Below, piece by piece: positions 26,048-34,582 of a stretch of DNA of 64,000 bases (its first letter is position 1; every line of letters begins with the position of its first letter). Both the position numbers and the translations under genes were made by a program. This stretch comes from Melittangium boletus DSM 14713 (GTDB lineage: Bacteria; Myxococcota; Myxococcia; Myxococcales; Myxococcaceae). The DNA lies in assembly GCF_002305855.1 (NCBI RefSeq), contig NZ_CP022163.1, positions 434,292 through 498,291 on the forward strand, given 5' to 3'. The notes beneath the pieces are model-generated. The model did not search any database and had not been told where the DNA came from. It was given only the letters and a program-made list of their open reading frames with translations.

Positions 26048-27379
26048 TCAAACAAGAATCCCTCCGTGGTGGGATTGCGCGTTCGCGAGGAGCGGAGTGG
26101 CTGGAATTATATACTCTTCCTGAAGCGCATGGGGGCCCACGGAGGGCCAGACCGTCATATGGACCGGAACCGGAGGAGACCAACGCCTCGGCCCCGAGGA
26201 CCAGCGGACGGGCGCTTGACGCCGGGCCTCCTCGTAGACCCGGCGCCGCCTCGCGAGCACCGAGTCATCGCGCCCGAAATACCTGTCATTGGGAGAGACG
26301 AAACACAGGCTTCCGTGGCGATGTTCGTCGTTGTACCAGGAGGTGAACCGGGCCATCCAGGCACACGCGCTCTCCAGGGAAGAGAAGGCCGAGGCGGGAT
26401 AGTCCTTGTGTCTCTTCATGAGGCTGAACAGCGCCTCGGCATGGGGATTGTCGTTGCTGACCTGGGGACGGCTGAACGAGGGCATGATGCCCAATTGCCG
26501 CAGGGTGCCCAGCATCGTGGTACCCTTCATGGGCCGCCCATTGTCGGAGTGCAACACCAGCCCCGCCGGATTGATGCCGTTCTCCTCGCACACCGCGCGC
26601 ACGAAGCGGGCGGCGTGCTCGGCGCGCTCCTCGCGATGGATCTTCCACCCCATGATGCGGCGGCTGAAGACATCCATCATCATGTAGAGATAGAGGAAGG
26701 AGCCTCGGAGCGGGCCATTCAGGTAGGTGATGTCCCAGCTCCAGACCTGGTTGGGCGCCCACACGCGCCGCTCGAGTCCCCGCCGGGCGCGGGTGCGGAG
26801 GTCCTTGGCGCACTCCGCGCGTTTGTGCGACCGGAGCAAGCGGTACATGGTGGACTCCGAGGCCAGATAGACGCCCTGATCCGCGAGCCTCGGAACGATC
26901 TGCCTGGGAGAAAGCCCCTGGAAGCCCGGCGCGTGGAGCAAGTCCAACACGAGCCCGCGCTCCTGGTCGCTGAGCCGGTTGGCGGGGCGGCGGCGCGCCT
27001 GGAGCCGTCCATCCTGGGCGCGCTCGTGTTTGCGCCACCGTTGCACGCTCCGCCCCGAGATGCCCAGCAACCGGCACGCCGAAGACAACCGCGCGCCATC
27101 CGCCATGGCCTGCGCCACGAGCCGGCACACCTGACGCCGGACGTCCGGAGCATGGAGCCGCCCCCGGCCTCCCAGCACGAGTCCTTTCGCGTTCTTCGAC
27201 AGCGTCACCAGCGCCCGCGCCTCCGCGAGCGCCTGTTCCTTGCGGCTCAGCTCCCTGCCGAGCTCCTTCACCTGGCCGGTTGTCGCCGCCACACCACGAG
27301 GCCGGGCACGCCGGAAGGAGGGAGCGGCCCGGGTGTTCGCGCGCTCGGATGGCTTTGGGTACGGCTCACGCATTCGCAT
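26048..27379 (-). mobile_element. Insertion-sequence remnant carrying an IS3-like transposase
   Basis: The transposase frame marks the element; I could not identify terminal inverted repeats or a target duplication, so the ends are those of the gene. The element lies between the HTTM gene (stop at 27390) and the biosynthetic unit. Typical IS3-group elements of this kind carry an OrfA with an N-terminal helix-turn-helix. Here only the last part of an OrfA-like region (KELGRELSRKEQALAEARAL) remains in front of the integrase part, so the 5' end is probably missing. Confidence 0.7.
26048..27379 (-). CDS. IS3-family transposase (DDE integrase), probably 5'-truncated
   Basis: 443 aa from ATG at 27379 (MRMREPYPKPSERANTR) with GGAGG just upstream. 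The coiled-coil-like KELGRELSRKEQALAEARAL is followed by a helix-turn-helix (LSSACRLLGISGRSVQRW), HTH_21-type SDQERGLVLDLLHAPGFQGL, and the rve catalytic core: WSWDITYL (D), LVLHSDNGRPM (D) and SNDNPHAEALFSLMKRHKDY (E). All three acidic residues are intact. The C-terminal 40 residues after WSPPVPVHM look like read-through into flanking DNA. The ribosome site and start sit eight bases after the HTTM stop, suggesting insertion or deletion exactly at that gene's end. Confidence 0.85.
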   Translation of the reverse strand: MRMREPYPKPSERANTRAAPSFRRARPRGVAATTGQVKELGRELSRKEQALAEARALVTLSKNAKGLVLGGRGRLHAPDVRRQVCRLVAQAMADGARLSSACRLLGISGRSVQRWRKHERAQDGRLQARRRPANRLSDQERGLVLDLLHAPGFQGLSPRQIVPRLADQGVYLASESTMYRLLRSHKRAECAKDLRTRARRGLERRVWAPNQVWSWDITYLNGPLRGSFLYLYMMMDVFSRRIMGWKIHREERAEHAARFVRAVCEENGINPAGLVLHSDNGRPMKGTTMLGTLRQLGIMPSFSRPQVSNDNPHAEALFSLMKRHKDYPASAFSSLESACAWMARFTSWYNDEHRHGSLCFVSPNDRYFGRDDSVLARRRRVYEEARRQAPVRWSSGPRRWSPPVPVHMTVWPSVGPHALQEEYIIPATPLLANAQSHHGGILV

Positions 27380-27389
27380 GAGCCTCCAT

Positions 27390-28664
27390 TTAGTCCGGCT
27401 TTGGGAGAATCCACGGTTTGGGTGCGAAACCATCCCGCTCGGCGGCGAGGTTCACCTGGGGATCGATGAGGGGACTCCAGGGTCGCCCGTTGAGGGACAC
27501 CTGGACGTCCGCGCGCACCTCGACGCCGGGAATGCCCGTGCGCTCGGCGAGCACGTGCGCGAAAGCGAGGACGAGGTCTGGCTGGGTCAGCATCCGGCCC
27601 GCCTGCTTGTCGGTGAGCAGACCCTCGGGACGCAGTTCCCACCGCGCGCCCGTGCGGGGATCCGTGGCGAAGAAGCGGACGCGTCCGTGCTTCTCGCGGA
27701 TCTTCAAGTGCCAGCTGAAGCGAAAGCCCTCCTCGTTCCACAGCACATCGCCTGGATACAGCCAGTGGCGCAGCGGCAGGAGCCCTTGCACGAGGAAGTG
27801 CACGCCCAGCACGGCGAGGATCCACCGGGGGACCGGCGAGGCCACCGGGGAAGGAGTCCCCGGGGTGATTCCGCGCCACCAGCGCCGGGGCCATCCCGGC
27901 TCGAAGAAGACGAGCAGCGCCAGCACCATGAGCCAGGGAAAGATGCCCAGGGGCAGCAGCGCGCCCGACAGCACATGGAAGGCCACGAGCGCCGCATAGG
28001 CATACGGCCGGACGGGCTTGAGCAGCAGCAGCGGCGGGGCGAACGACACGATGGCGGCGCCGCCCCAGCTGCTCAACGCCGCCAGGGTGTCGATGGAGAA
28101 CAGGGGCGCGAGGCGGCGAGCCCCCTCGCTCGTGGACAGCCACATGTGCATGGGCTGATGGCGCACGAGCCAATCCGGCTGCCACTTGGCGAGCCCCGAG
28201 AACAGGTACACCCCGAGGAACTGGGCGCGCAGGGTGTACAACGTCCAGGCGGGCACGGTGCCCCGGGAGGCCCCCTCGGACAGCGGCATCAGCGCCAGCA
28301 GCCCGCACAGGATGCACACCAGGTAGTAATGGTTGAGGTAGTGCGAGCGATCGAGGAGCTGCACGTAGGCGAACAGCCCTCCGAAGAGCGCCGCGCACGC
28401 CCTCGGCCACGCCCCCACCATCAGCCCCAGGGCGAGCAGGCCCAGCAGCGCGAAGAGCGCGTACATTCCCCATCCGGGCAGTGGCCGCAGCCACCCGAAA
28501 CCATGAAAGGGGAAATACACCTGGGGCGCGACGTAGTAGGCGCCAATCCACCCGTGCAGGAAGTAGCGGACCACGGCCACCGTGAGCACCGCGCCCAGGA
28601 ACACGCGCAGTGCGATCAGGAACGCCGCGTCCACCGGCTGGGACAACCGCTGGCGCCAGGACAT
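27390..28664 (-). CDS. HTTM-domain (vitamin K gamma-carboxylase-like) membrane protein
   Basis: 424 aa from ATG at 28664 (MSWRQRLSQPVDAAFLIALRVFLG). Features of the HTTM family: RYFLHGWIGAYYVAP, YLNHYYLVCILCGLLALMP, and QFLGVYLFSGLAKWQPDWL, with about eight hydrophobic helices. The C-terminal soluble part has FRFSWHLKIREKHGRVRFFATDP, which corresponds to the C-terminal region of bacterial VKGC-like proteins. The catalytic lysine assignment cannot be made safely. Such proteins carboxylate or otherwise modify membrane-associated substrates, but in bacteria the substrate is unknown. Ten bases after the upstream lipoprotein stop; likely a two-gene operon. Confidence 0.82.
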   Translation of the reverse strand: MSWRQRLSQPVDAAFLIALRVFLGAVLTVAVVRYFLHGWIGAYYVAPQVYFPFHGFGWLRPLPGWGMYALFALLGLLALGLMVGAWPRACAALFGGLFAYVQLLDRSHYLNHYYLVCILCGLLALMPLSEGASRGTVPAWTLYTLRAQFLGVYLFSGLAKWQPDWLVRHQPMHMWLSTSEGARRLAPLFSIDTLAALSSWGGAAIVSFAPPLLLLKPVRPYAYAALVAFHVLSGALLPLGIFPWLMVLALLVFFEPGWPRRWWRGITPGTPSPVASPVPRWILAVLGVHFLVQGLLPLRHWLYPGDVLWNEEGFRFSWHLKIREKHGRVRFFATDPRTGARWELRPEGLLTDKQAGRMLTQPDLVLAFAHVLAERTGIPGVEVRADVQVSLNGRPWSPLIDPQVNLAAERDGFAPKPWILPKPD

Positions 28665-28674
28665 CACGGCGGGC

Positions 28675-29304
28675 TCAGTCGGAATCGGAGTCCGAGCCCC
28701 CACCCGAGGACGGAGGCGTGCCCTCGTCCAGGCTGTCCTCGTGATAGGCGTTGAAGCGGATCGTCACCTTCGAGCCGTCGACGAACTCCATCGTCACGGT
28801 GCCATCGATGCTCTGGTCGAGCTTGAGGACGGCGGCGATGGCGCCGGAGGCGAGCGCGGGGCCCATCTGGGAGGAGATGATCTCCCACTCGCGGACCGTG
28901 TTGTAGTCCGTCTCTCCAGAGGGCGTGCAGGTGCCGGCGTCGCCGCCATCCGAGGCGCCCGCGTCCGGACTGCCCCCATCACCGCCCGAGGGAGGACACG
29001 GCGAGCCCGCGTCCGTGGGCAGCGAGAAGGAGTCCTTGAAGACGGAGATGCGGGGCATCTTGCCGCGCACCTTGAGCAACCCCTTGGAACAGCTCAGGGT
29101 CAGGGCCGTCTGCTCCGGGTTGGCGCCAGAGGGCCACAGGGTGTGGTGTTCGCTCTCGGGATCGAGCGTGCCGGTGACATCCAGGCCGCCCATGCGCCCC
29201 TCGCAGGTTCCCGTGGAGGTCGTCGCGGTGAGGCAGGAACAGCGCGAGGTGGCGACGAGCAGGAGGAGACACACGGGAAGGAGCTGGCGTACCGGACTTT
29301 TCAT
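28675..29304 (-). CDS. Putative secreted lipoprotein, unknown function
   Basis: 209 aa from ATG at 29304 (MKSPVRQLLPVCLLLLVATSRCSC). The hydrophobic stretch ends with a lipobox-like ATSRC/CSC. The middle is a Gly/Asp/Ser linker (SGGDGGSPDAGASDGGDAG) that resembles the linkers of myxobacterial surface lipoproteins. The C-terminus ends in an acidic Ser/Asp tail (GGGSDSDSD). No enzymatic motif is seen. It is divergent from the ABC transporter genes, only 34 bases away, and probably co-transcribed with the HTTM gene downstream. Confidence 0.75.
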   Translation of the reverse strand: MKSPVRQLLPVCLLLLVATSRCSCLTATTSTGTCEGRMGGLDVTGTLDPESEHHTLWPSGANPEQTALTLSCSKGLLKVRGKMPRISVFKDSFSLPTDAGSPCPPSGGDGGSPDAGASDGGDAGTCTPSGETDYNTVREWEIISSQMGPALASGAIAAVLKLDQSIDGTVTMEFVDGSKVTIRFNAYHEDSLDEGTPPSSGGGSDSDSD

Positions 29305-29338
29305 GGCGGAAAAGCCTATCAGATTAGACTGCCGCGCC

Positions 29339-30220
29339 ATGTCTTCCGACGTCATCCTCCGCACGCATGGGCTCACCCGCGCCTTCCATCAGGTCAAGGC
29401 CGTGGATGGAGTGGATCTCGAATTGCGGCGTGGCGAGGTCTACGGCTTCCTGGGCCGCAATGGCGCGGGGAAGACGACCACGCTGCGCATGCTGATGGGC
29501 ATCCTCCGGGCGGACCAGGGCGAAATCGAGCTGATGGGCGAGCGCGTGCGCCGCGTGGGGATCGCCCAGAAGCGGCACCTCGGCTACGTGTCGCAGGAGC
29601 AGGTCTTCTACCCGTGGATGACCGCACGGGAGCTGGGACGGTTCGTCTCCGGCTTCTTCGCCCAATGGGATGACACGGAGTTCCAACGGCTCCTCCGGGT
29701 GCTGGACGTGCCGGAGACGCGCAAGGCCGCGCAGTTGTCCGGTGGCACGCGCATGAAGCTGGGACTGGCGCTCGCGCTGGCCCACCGGCCGCCCCTGCTC
29801 ATCCTCGACGAGCCCACGGCGGGGTTGGATCCCGTGGCGCGGCGCGAGTTCCTCGACATCCTCCGCGACCAGGTCCGGCGCGAGGGGCAGACCGCGCTCT
29901 TCTCCTCGCACCTCGTCGGCGAGGTGGAGGAGGTGGCGCACCGCATCGGCATCCTCCACGAGGGGCGGCTGCGCTTCCAGGGGAGCCTCGACACGCTGCG
30001 CCAATCCACCCGGCGGGTGGTGGAGGAGGCGATGGGGGCGCCCCTGCCCGCGGGCTGGACGCTCGTGCGGCGCGAGCGCCTGGAGGATGGGCGCATGGCC
30101 CGGGTTCTCTTCGCCGAGCCGGAGGCCTGGAGCACCGGAGCCTTTCCTCCGGAGACCGTGGAGCCCTTGTCGCTCGAGAACATCTTCCTCGCCTATGCGC
30201 GGAGATCGGACGAGTCATGA
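29339..30220 (+). CDS. ABC transporter ATP-binding protein
   Basis: 293 aa. Walker A GRNGAGKTTTLRML, Q-loop YVSQEQVFYPWMT, signature LSGGTRMKLGLALALAH, Walker B LLILDEPTAGLDPVARRE and H-loop ALFSSHLVGEVEE. The type is CcmA/YhaQ-like exporter ATPase with a short C-terminal domain. ATG at 29339 gives the canonical N-terminus (MSSDVILRTHGLTRAF). It overlaps the permease gene by ATGA. First gene of a three-gene exporter operon. Confidence 0.95.
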   Translation: MSSDVILRTHGLTRAFHQVKAVDGVDLELRRGEVYGFLGRNGAGKTTTLRMLMGILRADQGEIELMGERVRRVGIAQKRHLGYVSQEQVFYPWMTARELGRFVSGFFAQWDDTEFQRLLRVLDVPETRKAAQLSGGTRMKLGLALALAHRPPLLILDEPTAGLDPVARREFLDILRDQVRREGQTALFSSHLVGEVEEVAHRIGILHEGRLRFQGSLDTLRQSTRRVVEEAMGAPLPAGWTLVRRERLEDGRMARVLFAEPEAWSTGAFPPETVEPLSLENIFLAYARRSDES

Positions 30221-32070
30221 GCGGCGCGCTCGTGCGCAAGGAGTGGCGGGAGCACCGGGGGGCGTGGCTGCTCTTCGGTGTTCTCTTCGGCCCGGCGTTG
30301 TTCCTCTTGTCCTGGTGGCAGTCGGCGCGCCTCTCCTGGGGCAGCCCCTTCGAGGGGCTCAGGCTGCCCACCGTCGCCCTCACCACCGTGGGGGCGTTCT
30401 TCGTGGCCCACCGGCTGGTGGTGGGTGAGTACGGTCAACGCACCCAGCTCTTCCTCGAGTCCCTGCCCCTCTCCCGCGCGCGCATCCTCACCACCAAGCT
30501 CGTGTTCGGGGCCGTCGTGCTCCTGCTTCCGCTCCTCGTGCACCTGGGCGTGCTCGCGTACCAGGCGCGGAACAGCGAGGACGTTCCCCTGTCCTTCCTC
30601 CTGCTGCTCCTGCTGCGCACGGGCACCGTGGTGATGCTGGGCTGGAGCCTGCTCGCCCTGTCGGGACTGCTGGGCCGCTACCGCTTCCCGCTCTTGCTCC
30701 TGCTGCTCGTCGCGCTCTTCCTGGCGGACCACCTGAGCCAGTTCGACATCACGCGAGCCGCGCCCCTCCAGCTCCTCGGCCGCGATCTCGCCTTCGAGCG
30801 CCACCGGGTTCCCTGGCGGGCCCTTGGCATCTGTTGGGCCCTCGGCTCGGCCATGACGCTCCTGGGATTCGGGCTGGTGCTCTTCCGGGATGGCACCCTG
30901 ACGGAGTTGCTGTCCCAGCGGATGAGCCACCGGGAGAAGGTCTTCATCGCGAGCATCCTCACCGGGCTGCTGTCGATGGCCGCCGCGATGGCCGAGGAGA
31001 AACAGCGCGAGCCCTTCGTCCTCAACGAGGCGGAGCGGGCAGCGGTGGGGAGTTCGACGCTCCAGGTGGCGTCCGGGGTGGGGTTTCCCCCGGAGCGGGC
31101 CCGGGCCCTGGCACAACGGCTCGCGAGGAATCTGGGCACGTTCGGGGACTACCTCGCGCTGGAGCGGATGCCCGCGGTCGCGGTCATGCCCAACACCGGG
31201 CTCGACGCGGACGTGTTCCAGCGCGCGAAGCTGGAGAAGAAGGATGGAGTCGTCATCCGGGCCCATCTCGCGGCGCCGGACTTCGACGAGGACGCCTTCG
31301 AGGCCTTCCTCTTCCGGGAGGTGCTCATCGAACTCAGCGACGGCATCGTCCAGCGGGAGCGGCGCCAGTGGCTGCTGGATGGGTTCACCACGTGGTGGGT
31401 GAACCGGAGCGAGCCGGGACGGCTGTCCCGGGGGGCCGCCGTGGGCTCCCGGGAGGACGTCGAGGAGCGGGAGTGGTTGAGCACCCGGGAGCGCCTGGGC
31501 CCTTGCGTGGCGGGAGTCGTGGCGGCCCGGGGCATCCAGGTGCTGAGAGATCGGCTCGGAGACGCGGCCTTTCAATCCCTGATGCGGCGCACCCTGGCGT
31601 TCTCCCCCAGCACGGGATTCCTGGGGCTCTGGCGGGAGCCGCGCCTGGACTCGCTGCTGCGCGAACTGGGAGAGAGCTCCGAGGAAGAGGTGGGCCGGCT
31701 CTGGCGTGACGCGCTGCGGGCGGACCGCGCGGCGCACCCGGAGGTGCTCGCGTCGCTGGCCATGCTCCACCCCACCCTCTCCCTGGTGGCGGAGTCTCCG
31801 GAGACCTTTCGTCTGGAGCACGGCCTCTCTGGAGGAAAAGGTCCGGACGCGCCCACCCGCTACGCGCTCCTCTACGCCAAGCTGGAGCCCTTCGAGAACG
31901 AGGTGGAACCGCACGCGTTCTCCCGGCAGGACGCGCGGGTCTCTCCCGAGGGAGCCCGGCTCCCCCTGGGCCTCTCTCGCGGAGACCGGTGGCTCTTCGT
32001 GATGCAGGTGGAATCCGCGGCGCTGCGCTGCCCCGTGCGTCTGCTCACGCGGCGCGGGGAGGTCCGATGA
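30217..32070 (+). CDS. ABC-2 type permease with degenerate peptidase-like C-terminal domain
   Basis: 617 aa. Residues 1-260 contain about six hydrophobic helices (WLLFGVLFGPALFLLSWW, VVLLLPLLVHLGVLAYQA, FPLLLLLLVALFLADHL). The rest is soluble and resembles the peptidase half of the next gene. The metal-binding HExxH position reads REVLI, and the NEG glutamate position reads LDG (RRQWLLDGFTTWWV). The zinc site is therefore lost and this half is a pseudo-peptidase. ATGA overlaps on both sides couple it to the ATPase and to the second permease. It presumably forms a heterodimeric exporter with the next product. Confidence 0.85.
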   Translation: MSGALVRKEWREHRGAWLLFGVLFGPALFLLSWWQSARLSWGSPFEGLRLPTVALTTVGAFFVAHRLVVGEYGQRTQLFLESLPLSRARILTTKLVFGAVVLLLPLLVHLGVLAYQARNSEDVPLSFLLLLLLRTGTVVMLGWSLLALSGLLGRYRFPLLLLLLVALFLADHLSQFDITRAAPLQLLGRDLAFERHRVPWRALGICWALGSAMTLLGFGLVLFRDGTLTELLSQRMSHREKVFIASILTGLLSMAAAMAEEKQREPFVLNEAERAAVGSSTLQVASGVGFPPERARALAQRLARNLGTFGDYLALERMPAVAVMPNTGLDADVFQRAKLEKKDGVVIRAHLAAPDFDEDAFEAFLFREVLIELSDGIVQRERRQWLLDGFTTWWVNRSEPGRLSRGAAVGSREDVEEREWLSTRERLGPCVAGVVAARGIQVLRDRLGDAAFQSLMRRTLAFSPSTGFLGLWREPRLDSLLRELGESSEEEVGRLWRDALRADRAAHPEVLASLAMLHPTLSLVAESPETFRLEHGLSGGKGPDAPTRYALLYAKLEPFENEVEPHAFSRQDARVSPEGARLPLGLSRGDRWLFVMQVESAALRCPVRLLTRRGEVR

Positions 32071-33938
32071 TCCGCCCCTTGTTGGCCAAGGAGCTGCGGG
32101 ACCAACGGCCCTTCCGCTGGCTCGCGCTGTTCTTCCTCGGGTGCGACGTGCTCGCGACCCTGTGGACCGAGCCCCTGGGATTCTCGCCCTACGCGGCGAC
32201 CTTCATGAGCCGCTTCAAGGCCGACGGGGATCTGTCCCTCATGACGTTCCTCCTCGCCTTCGCCCTGGGCAATGGACTGCTGGTGCGCGAACAGGATGAC
32301 CGCACCCTGGAGTTCCTGGACGCCCTGCCCACCTCTCGCTGGACGCTCTTCTGGGTGAAGCTGCTCGTCGCGCTCGGCACCGTGCTGGTGTACCCGCTCG
32401 GGATGACCGGGTGGACCCTGTTCGAACAGGCGCTCGCCCACCCCTCGCTCGATCCGGGATGGCACCTGGGGGCACTGGGAGGCGTCTCCATTCTGCGCGT
32501 GGCCCAGGCGCTCTCCATCCTCGCCCTGTCCCTGGCCCTGGCGCCCTTGAGGCGGCTGAGCTGGACGGTGCTCGCCCTGCTGATGCTGGGTCAGTCGGTG
32601 CTGGAGGATCGGTGGCCCTGGCTCTCCGTGCTCAACCCCTTGCGCCTCGCGGTTCCGCGCTTCGAGGGCGAGCAGTGGCTCTGGCCCATGAAGGCCCTGG
32701 GCCTCCAGCTCGCCCTGGCCAGCGGGCTGTTGGCGCTGGCGCTGGCGCAGTTCCTCGGCGTCGGGGAACGGCTCGCCGCGTCGGCCCAGCGGCGGCTCCA
32801 GGGCCCGTGGCTGGGCGGGCTGGTCACCCTCACCACCGTGGGCCTGTTCATCGCGCTCCTGATGCGATGGGACCCGGGGACGGAGGACGGTGGAGCGGAA
32901 ACGCCCGAGGTGAGTTTCCCCGAGATGGCGCCCGCGCGGGCGGACACGCGGCACTATCGGTTCACCTATCCCTCCAGCCTGAGCAAGCGCGCCGGGCCGC
33001 TGCTGGATCAAGCGGACTCCGTCTTCGAGACCGTTCGGGCCTTCATGGGCGTGGAGGCGGGAGAGCCCGTGCGGGCGGACCTGGGAGGCAGCCAGCGGCA
33101 CACGGCGGGCACCGCGTTCTGGAACACGCTGCGCATGCAACTCGCCCACCTCTCCCTCCCCGAGGAGGCCCGCGCGGTGCTCGGGCATGAGACGACGCAC
33201 GTGCTCGCCCAGCGCATCGTGGGTCCGGAGGGGGCGACCCGGCTGGGCTCCCTCCGGATGTTCAACGAAGGACTGGCCAGTTACGTGGAGTACCGCTTCT
33301 TCCAACCGCCCGACGCGAAGAAGGAGGATCGGGTGATCGCCGCCGCGGTGCGGGCCCGCCGGGAGGTGAAGCTCGAGGAGTTGCTGGAGCCGGACACGCT
33401 CGCCGCGCAGCGGGACGCGAACCTCGTGTACCCCCTGGGCCGCGTCTTCTTCGAGGCCCTGGTGGCGAGGCACGGCGAGGGCGCGCCCGCGCGCGTGCTC
33501 ACGGCACTCGGGAGGAAGGACGCGCCGGAAGACCTGGAGGGCGCCCTGGCCTGGCAGGATGCGTTCCAGAGCGCGGGCATCGATCTGTCCCAGGTGTTCG
33601 ACGACTTCTTCGCCCGGTTGGACGGCCTGGTGGCGCACCACCGCGAGTGGCTGGACGCCCTGCCCCGCCCGCGCGGCGCGGTGGAGCGGGAGGACGGACA
33701 GGTGGGCCTCCGGGCGATCCTGGACGGCGAGGTTCCCGAGGGCTGGTCCGTGGTCTGCCGATTCCGGACGGACGAGGCGGCCGATGCGCTCGAGTACGAA
33801 GGCCCGTTCCCCATCGAGGAGCCCCACTGGCGCGACACCTCGGCGCTGTCGGCCGGAGTGCTCTGGTACCAGCTCGGGCTGATGTCTCCCGATGGACTGA
33901 CGCTCTACGAGCCCTGGACGCGAATCCGGGTGGAGTAG
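32067..33938 (+). CDS. ABC-2 type permease fused to a gluzincin (M1-like) metallopeptidase domain
   Basis: 623 aa. The N-terminal half (to about 280) has six hydrophobic helices and the permease opening LLAKELRDQRPFRWLALFFLG. The soluble half carries HETTH at residues 374-378 and MFNEGLASYVEYR with the third ligand glutamate at 401. This is an HExxH plus NEG arrangement as in M1-type gluzincins, with 22 residues between histidine and glutamate rather than the usual 18. It follows the pseudo-peptidase permease by an ATGA overlap. The topology suggests that the peptidase acts next to the export channel, but the side of the membrane was not established. Confidence 0.87.
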   Translation: MIRPLLAKELRDQRPFRWLALFFLGCDVLATLWTEPLGFSPYAATFMSRFKADGDLSLMTFLLAFALGNGLLVREQDDRTLEFLDALPTSRWTLFWVKLLVALGTVLVYPLGMTGWTLFEQALAHPSLDPGWHLGALGGVSILRVAQALSILALSLALAPLRRLSWTVLALLMLGQSVLEDRWPWLSVLNPLRLAVPRFEGEQWLWPMKALGLQLALASGLLALALAQFLGVGERLAASAQRRLQGPWLGGLVTLTTVGLFIALLMRWDPGTEDGGAETPEVSFPEMAPARADTRHYRFTYPSSLSKRAGPLLDQADSVFETVRAFMGVEAGEPVRADLGGSQRHTAGTAFWNTLRMQLAHLSLPEEARAVLGHETTHVLAQRIVGPEGATRLGSLRMFNEGLASYVEYRFFQPPDAKKEDRVIAAAVRARREVKLEELLEPDTLAAQRDANLVYPLGRVFFEALVARHGEGAPARVLTALGRKDAPEDLEGALAWQDAFQSAGIDLSQVFDDFFARLDGLVAHHREWLDALPRPRGAVEREDGQVGLRAILDGEVPEGWSVVCRFRTDEAADALEYEGPFPIEEPHWRDTSALSAGVLWYQLGLMSPDGLTLYEPWTRIRVE

Positions 33939-33988
33939 CGCCGACGGCGTCTGGCACGGAACGGGGTTGGTGCTAGGCTCACTCCGTC

Positions 33989-34582
33989 TTGACGCACCCC
34001 TTCCTGCCGCTCGTCCTCGTCCTGTGGGCCACCGCCTCCGCCGCCACGGAGCGCCCGACCCGCGCCGATCTCCAGAGAACCCTGGCGCTGCACGAGCGCT
34101 CGGTGGTGAAGGTGAAGGGAGCGCGCGGCACGGGCCCGGGCATCATCGTGGGCACCGAGGGCCAGGTGCTCACCGCCGTGGGCCATGTGAACCTGGAGGG
34201 CGCCCACGTGGAGTACGAGCGCCAGGTGTTGCCCGCCACGGTGCTGCTCGCGGATGCGTCCTTGAAGGTGGCCGTCGTGGCCGCGCCCGCGGGAAACTAC
34301 CCCGCCGTGCCAGTCCAGGTGGCGGCCGGAAGTCCCGTCGGCCAGTGGCTCATCGGCGTGGTGCGGGGCCCGGGCCGCAAGCAGACGCCCATGTCGGCCC
34401 AGGCCCGAGGGGCCCCCGCTCCCTTCATCGACGTGGACCTGATCCTCCCTCCGGGCAGCCCCCTCTTCGACACGCGCGGCCGGCTGGTGGCGGTGGCCGT
34501 GCAGCGGCACGGGCGCGGCTGCCGGGCGCTGCCCCTGGAAGTGGTGAAGCAGCGGCTCGCGCCTCGTGTGGCCTCGCCATGA
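33989..34582 (+). CDS. Trypsin-like serine protease paired with a CPBP protease
   Basis: 197 aa, start TTG at 33989 (no better in-frame codon nearby). A signal peptide is present (FLPLVLVLWATASAA). The protein has an S1C-type core: VVKVKGARGTGPGIIVGTEGQVLTAVGHV with the catalytic His in AVGHV, DASLKVAVVAA at the aspartate position, and PPGSPLFDTRGRLVAVAV at the serine position. The normal GNSGGP is replaced by LPPGSPL, so the oxyanion hole is altered. From memory this corresponds to the MXAN_2756-type trypsin-like endoprotease encoded beside a glutamic protease. It overlaps the next gene by ATGA. Confidence 0.8.
   Translation: MTHPFLPLVLVLWATASAATERPTRADLQRTLALHERSVVKVKGARGTGPGIIVGTEGQVLTAVGHVNLEGAHVEYERQVLPATVLLADASLKVAVVAAPAGNYPAVPVQVAAGSPVGQWLIGVVRGPGRKQTPMSAQARGAPAPFIDVDLILPPGSPLFDTRGRLVAVAVQRHGRGCRALPLEVVKQRLAPRVASP

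Noticed and set aside
26106..26111. TATAAT on the minus strand upstream of the biosynthetic unit
   Set aside because: It lies within the transposase frame, has no matching -35 box at the right distance, and is far from the first gene.
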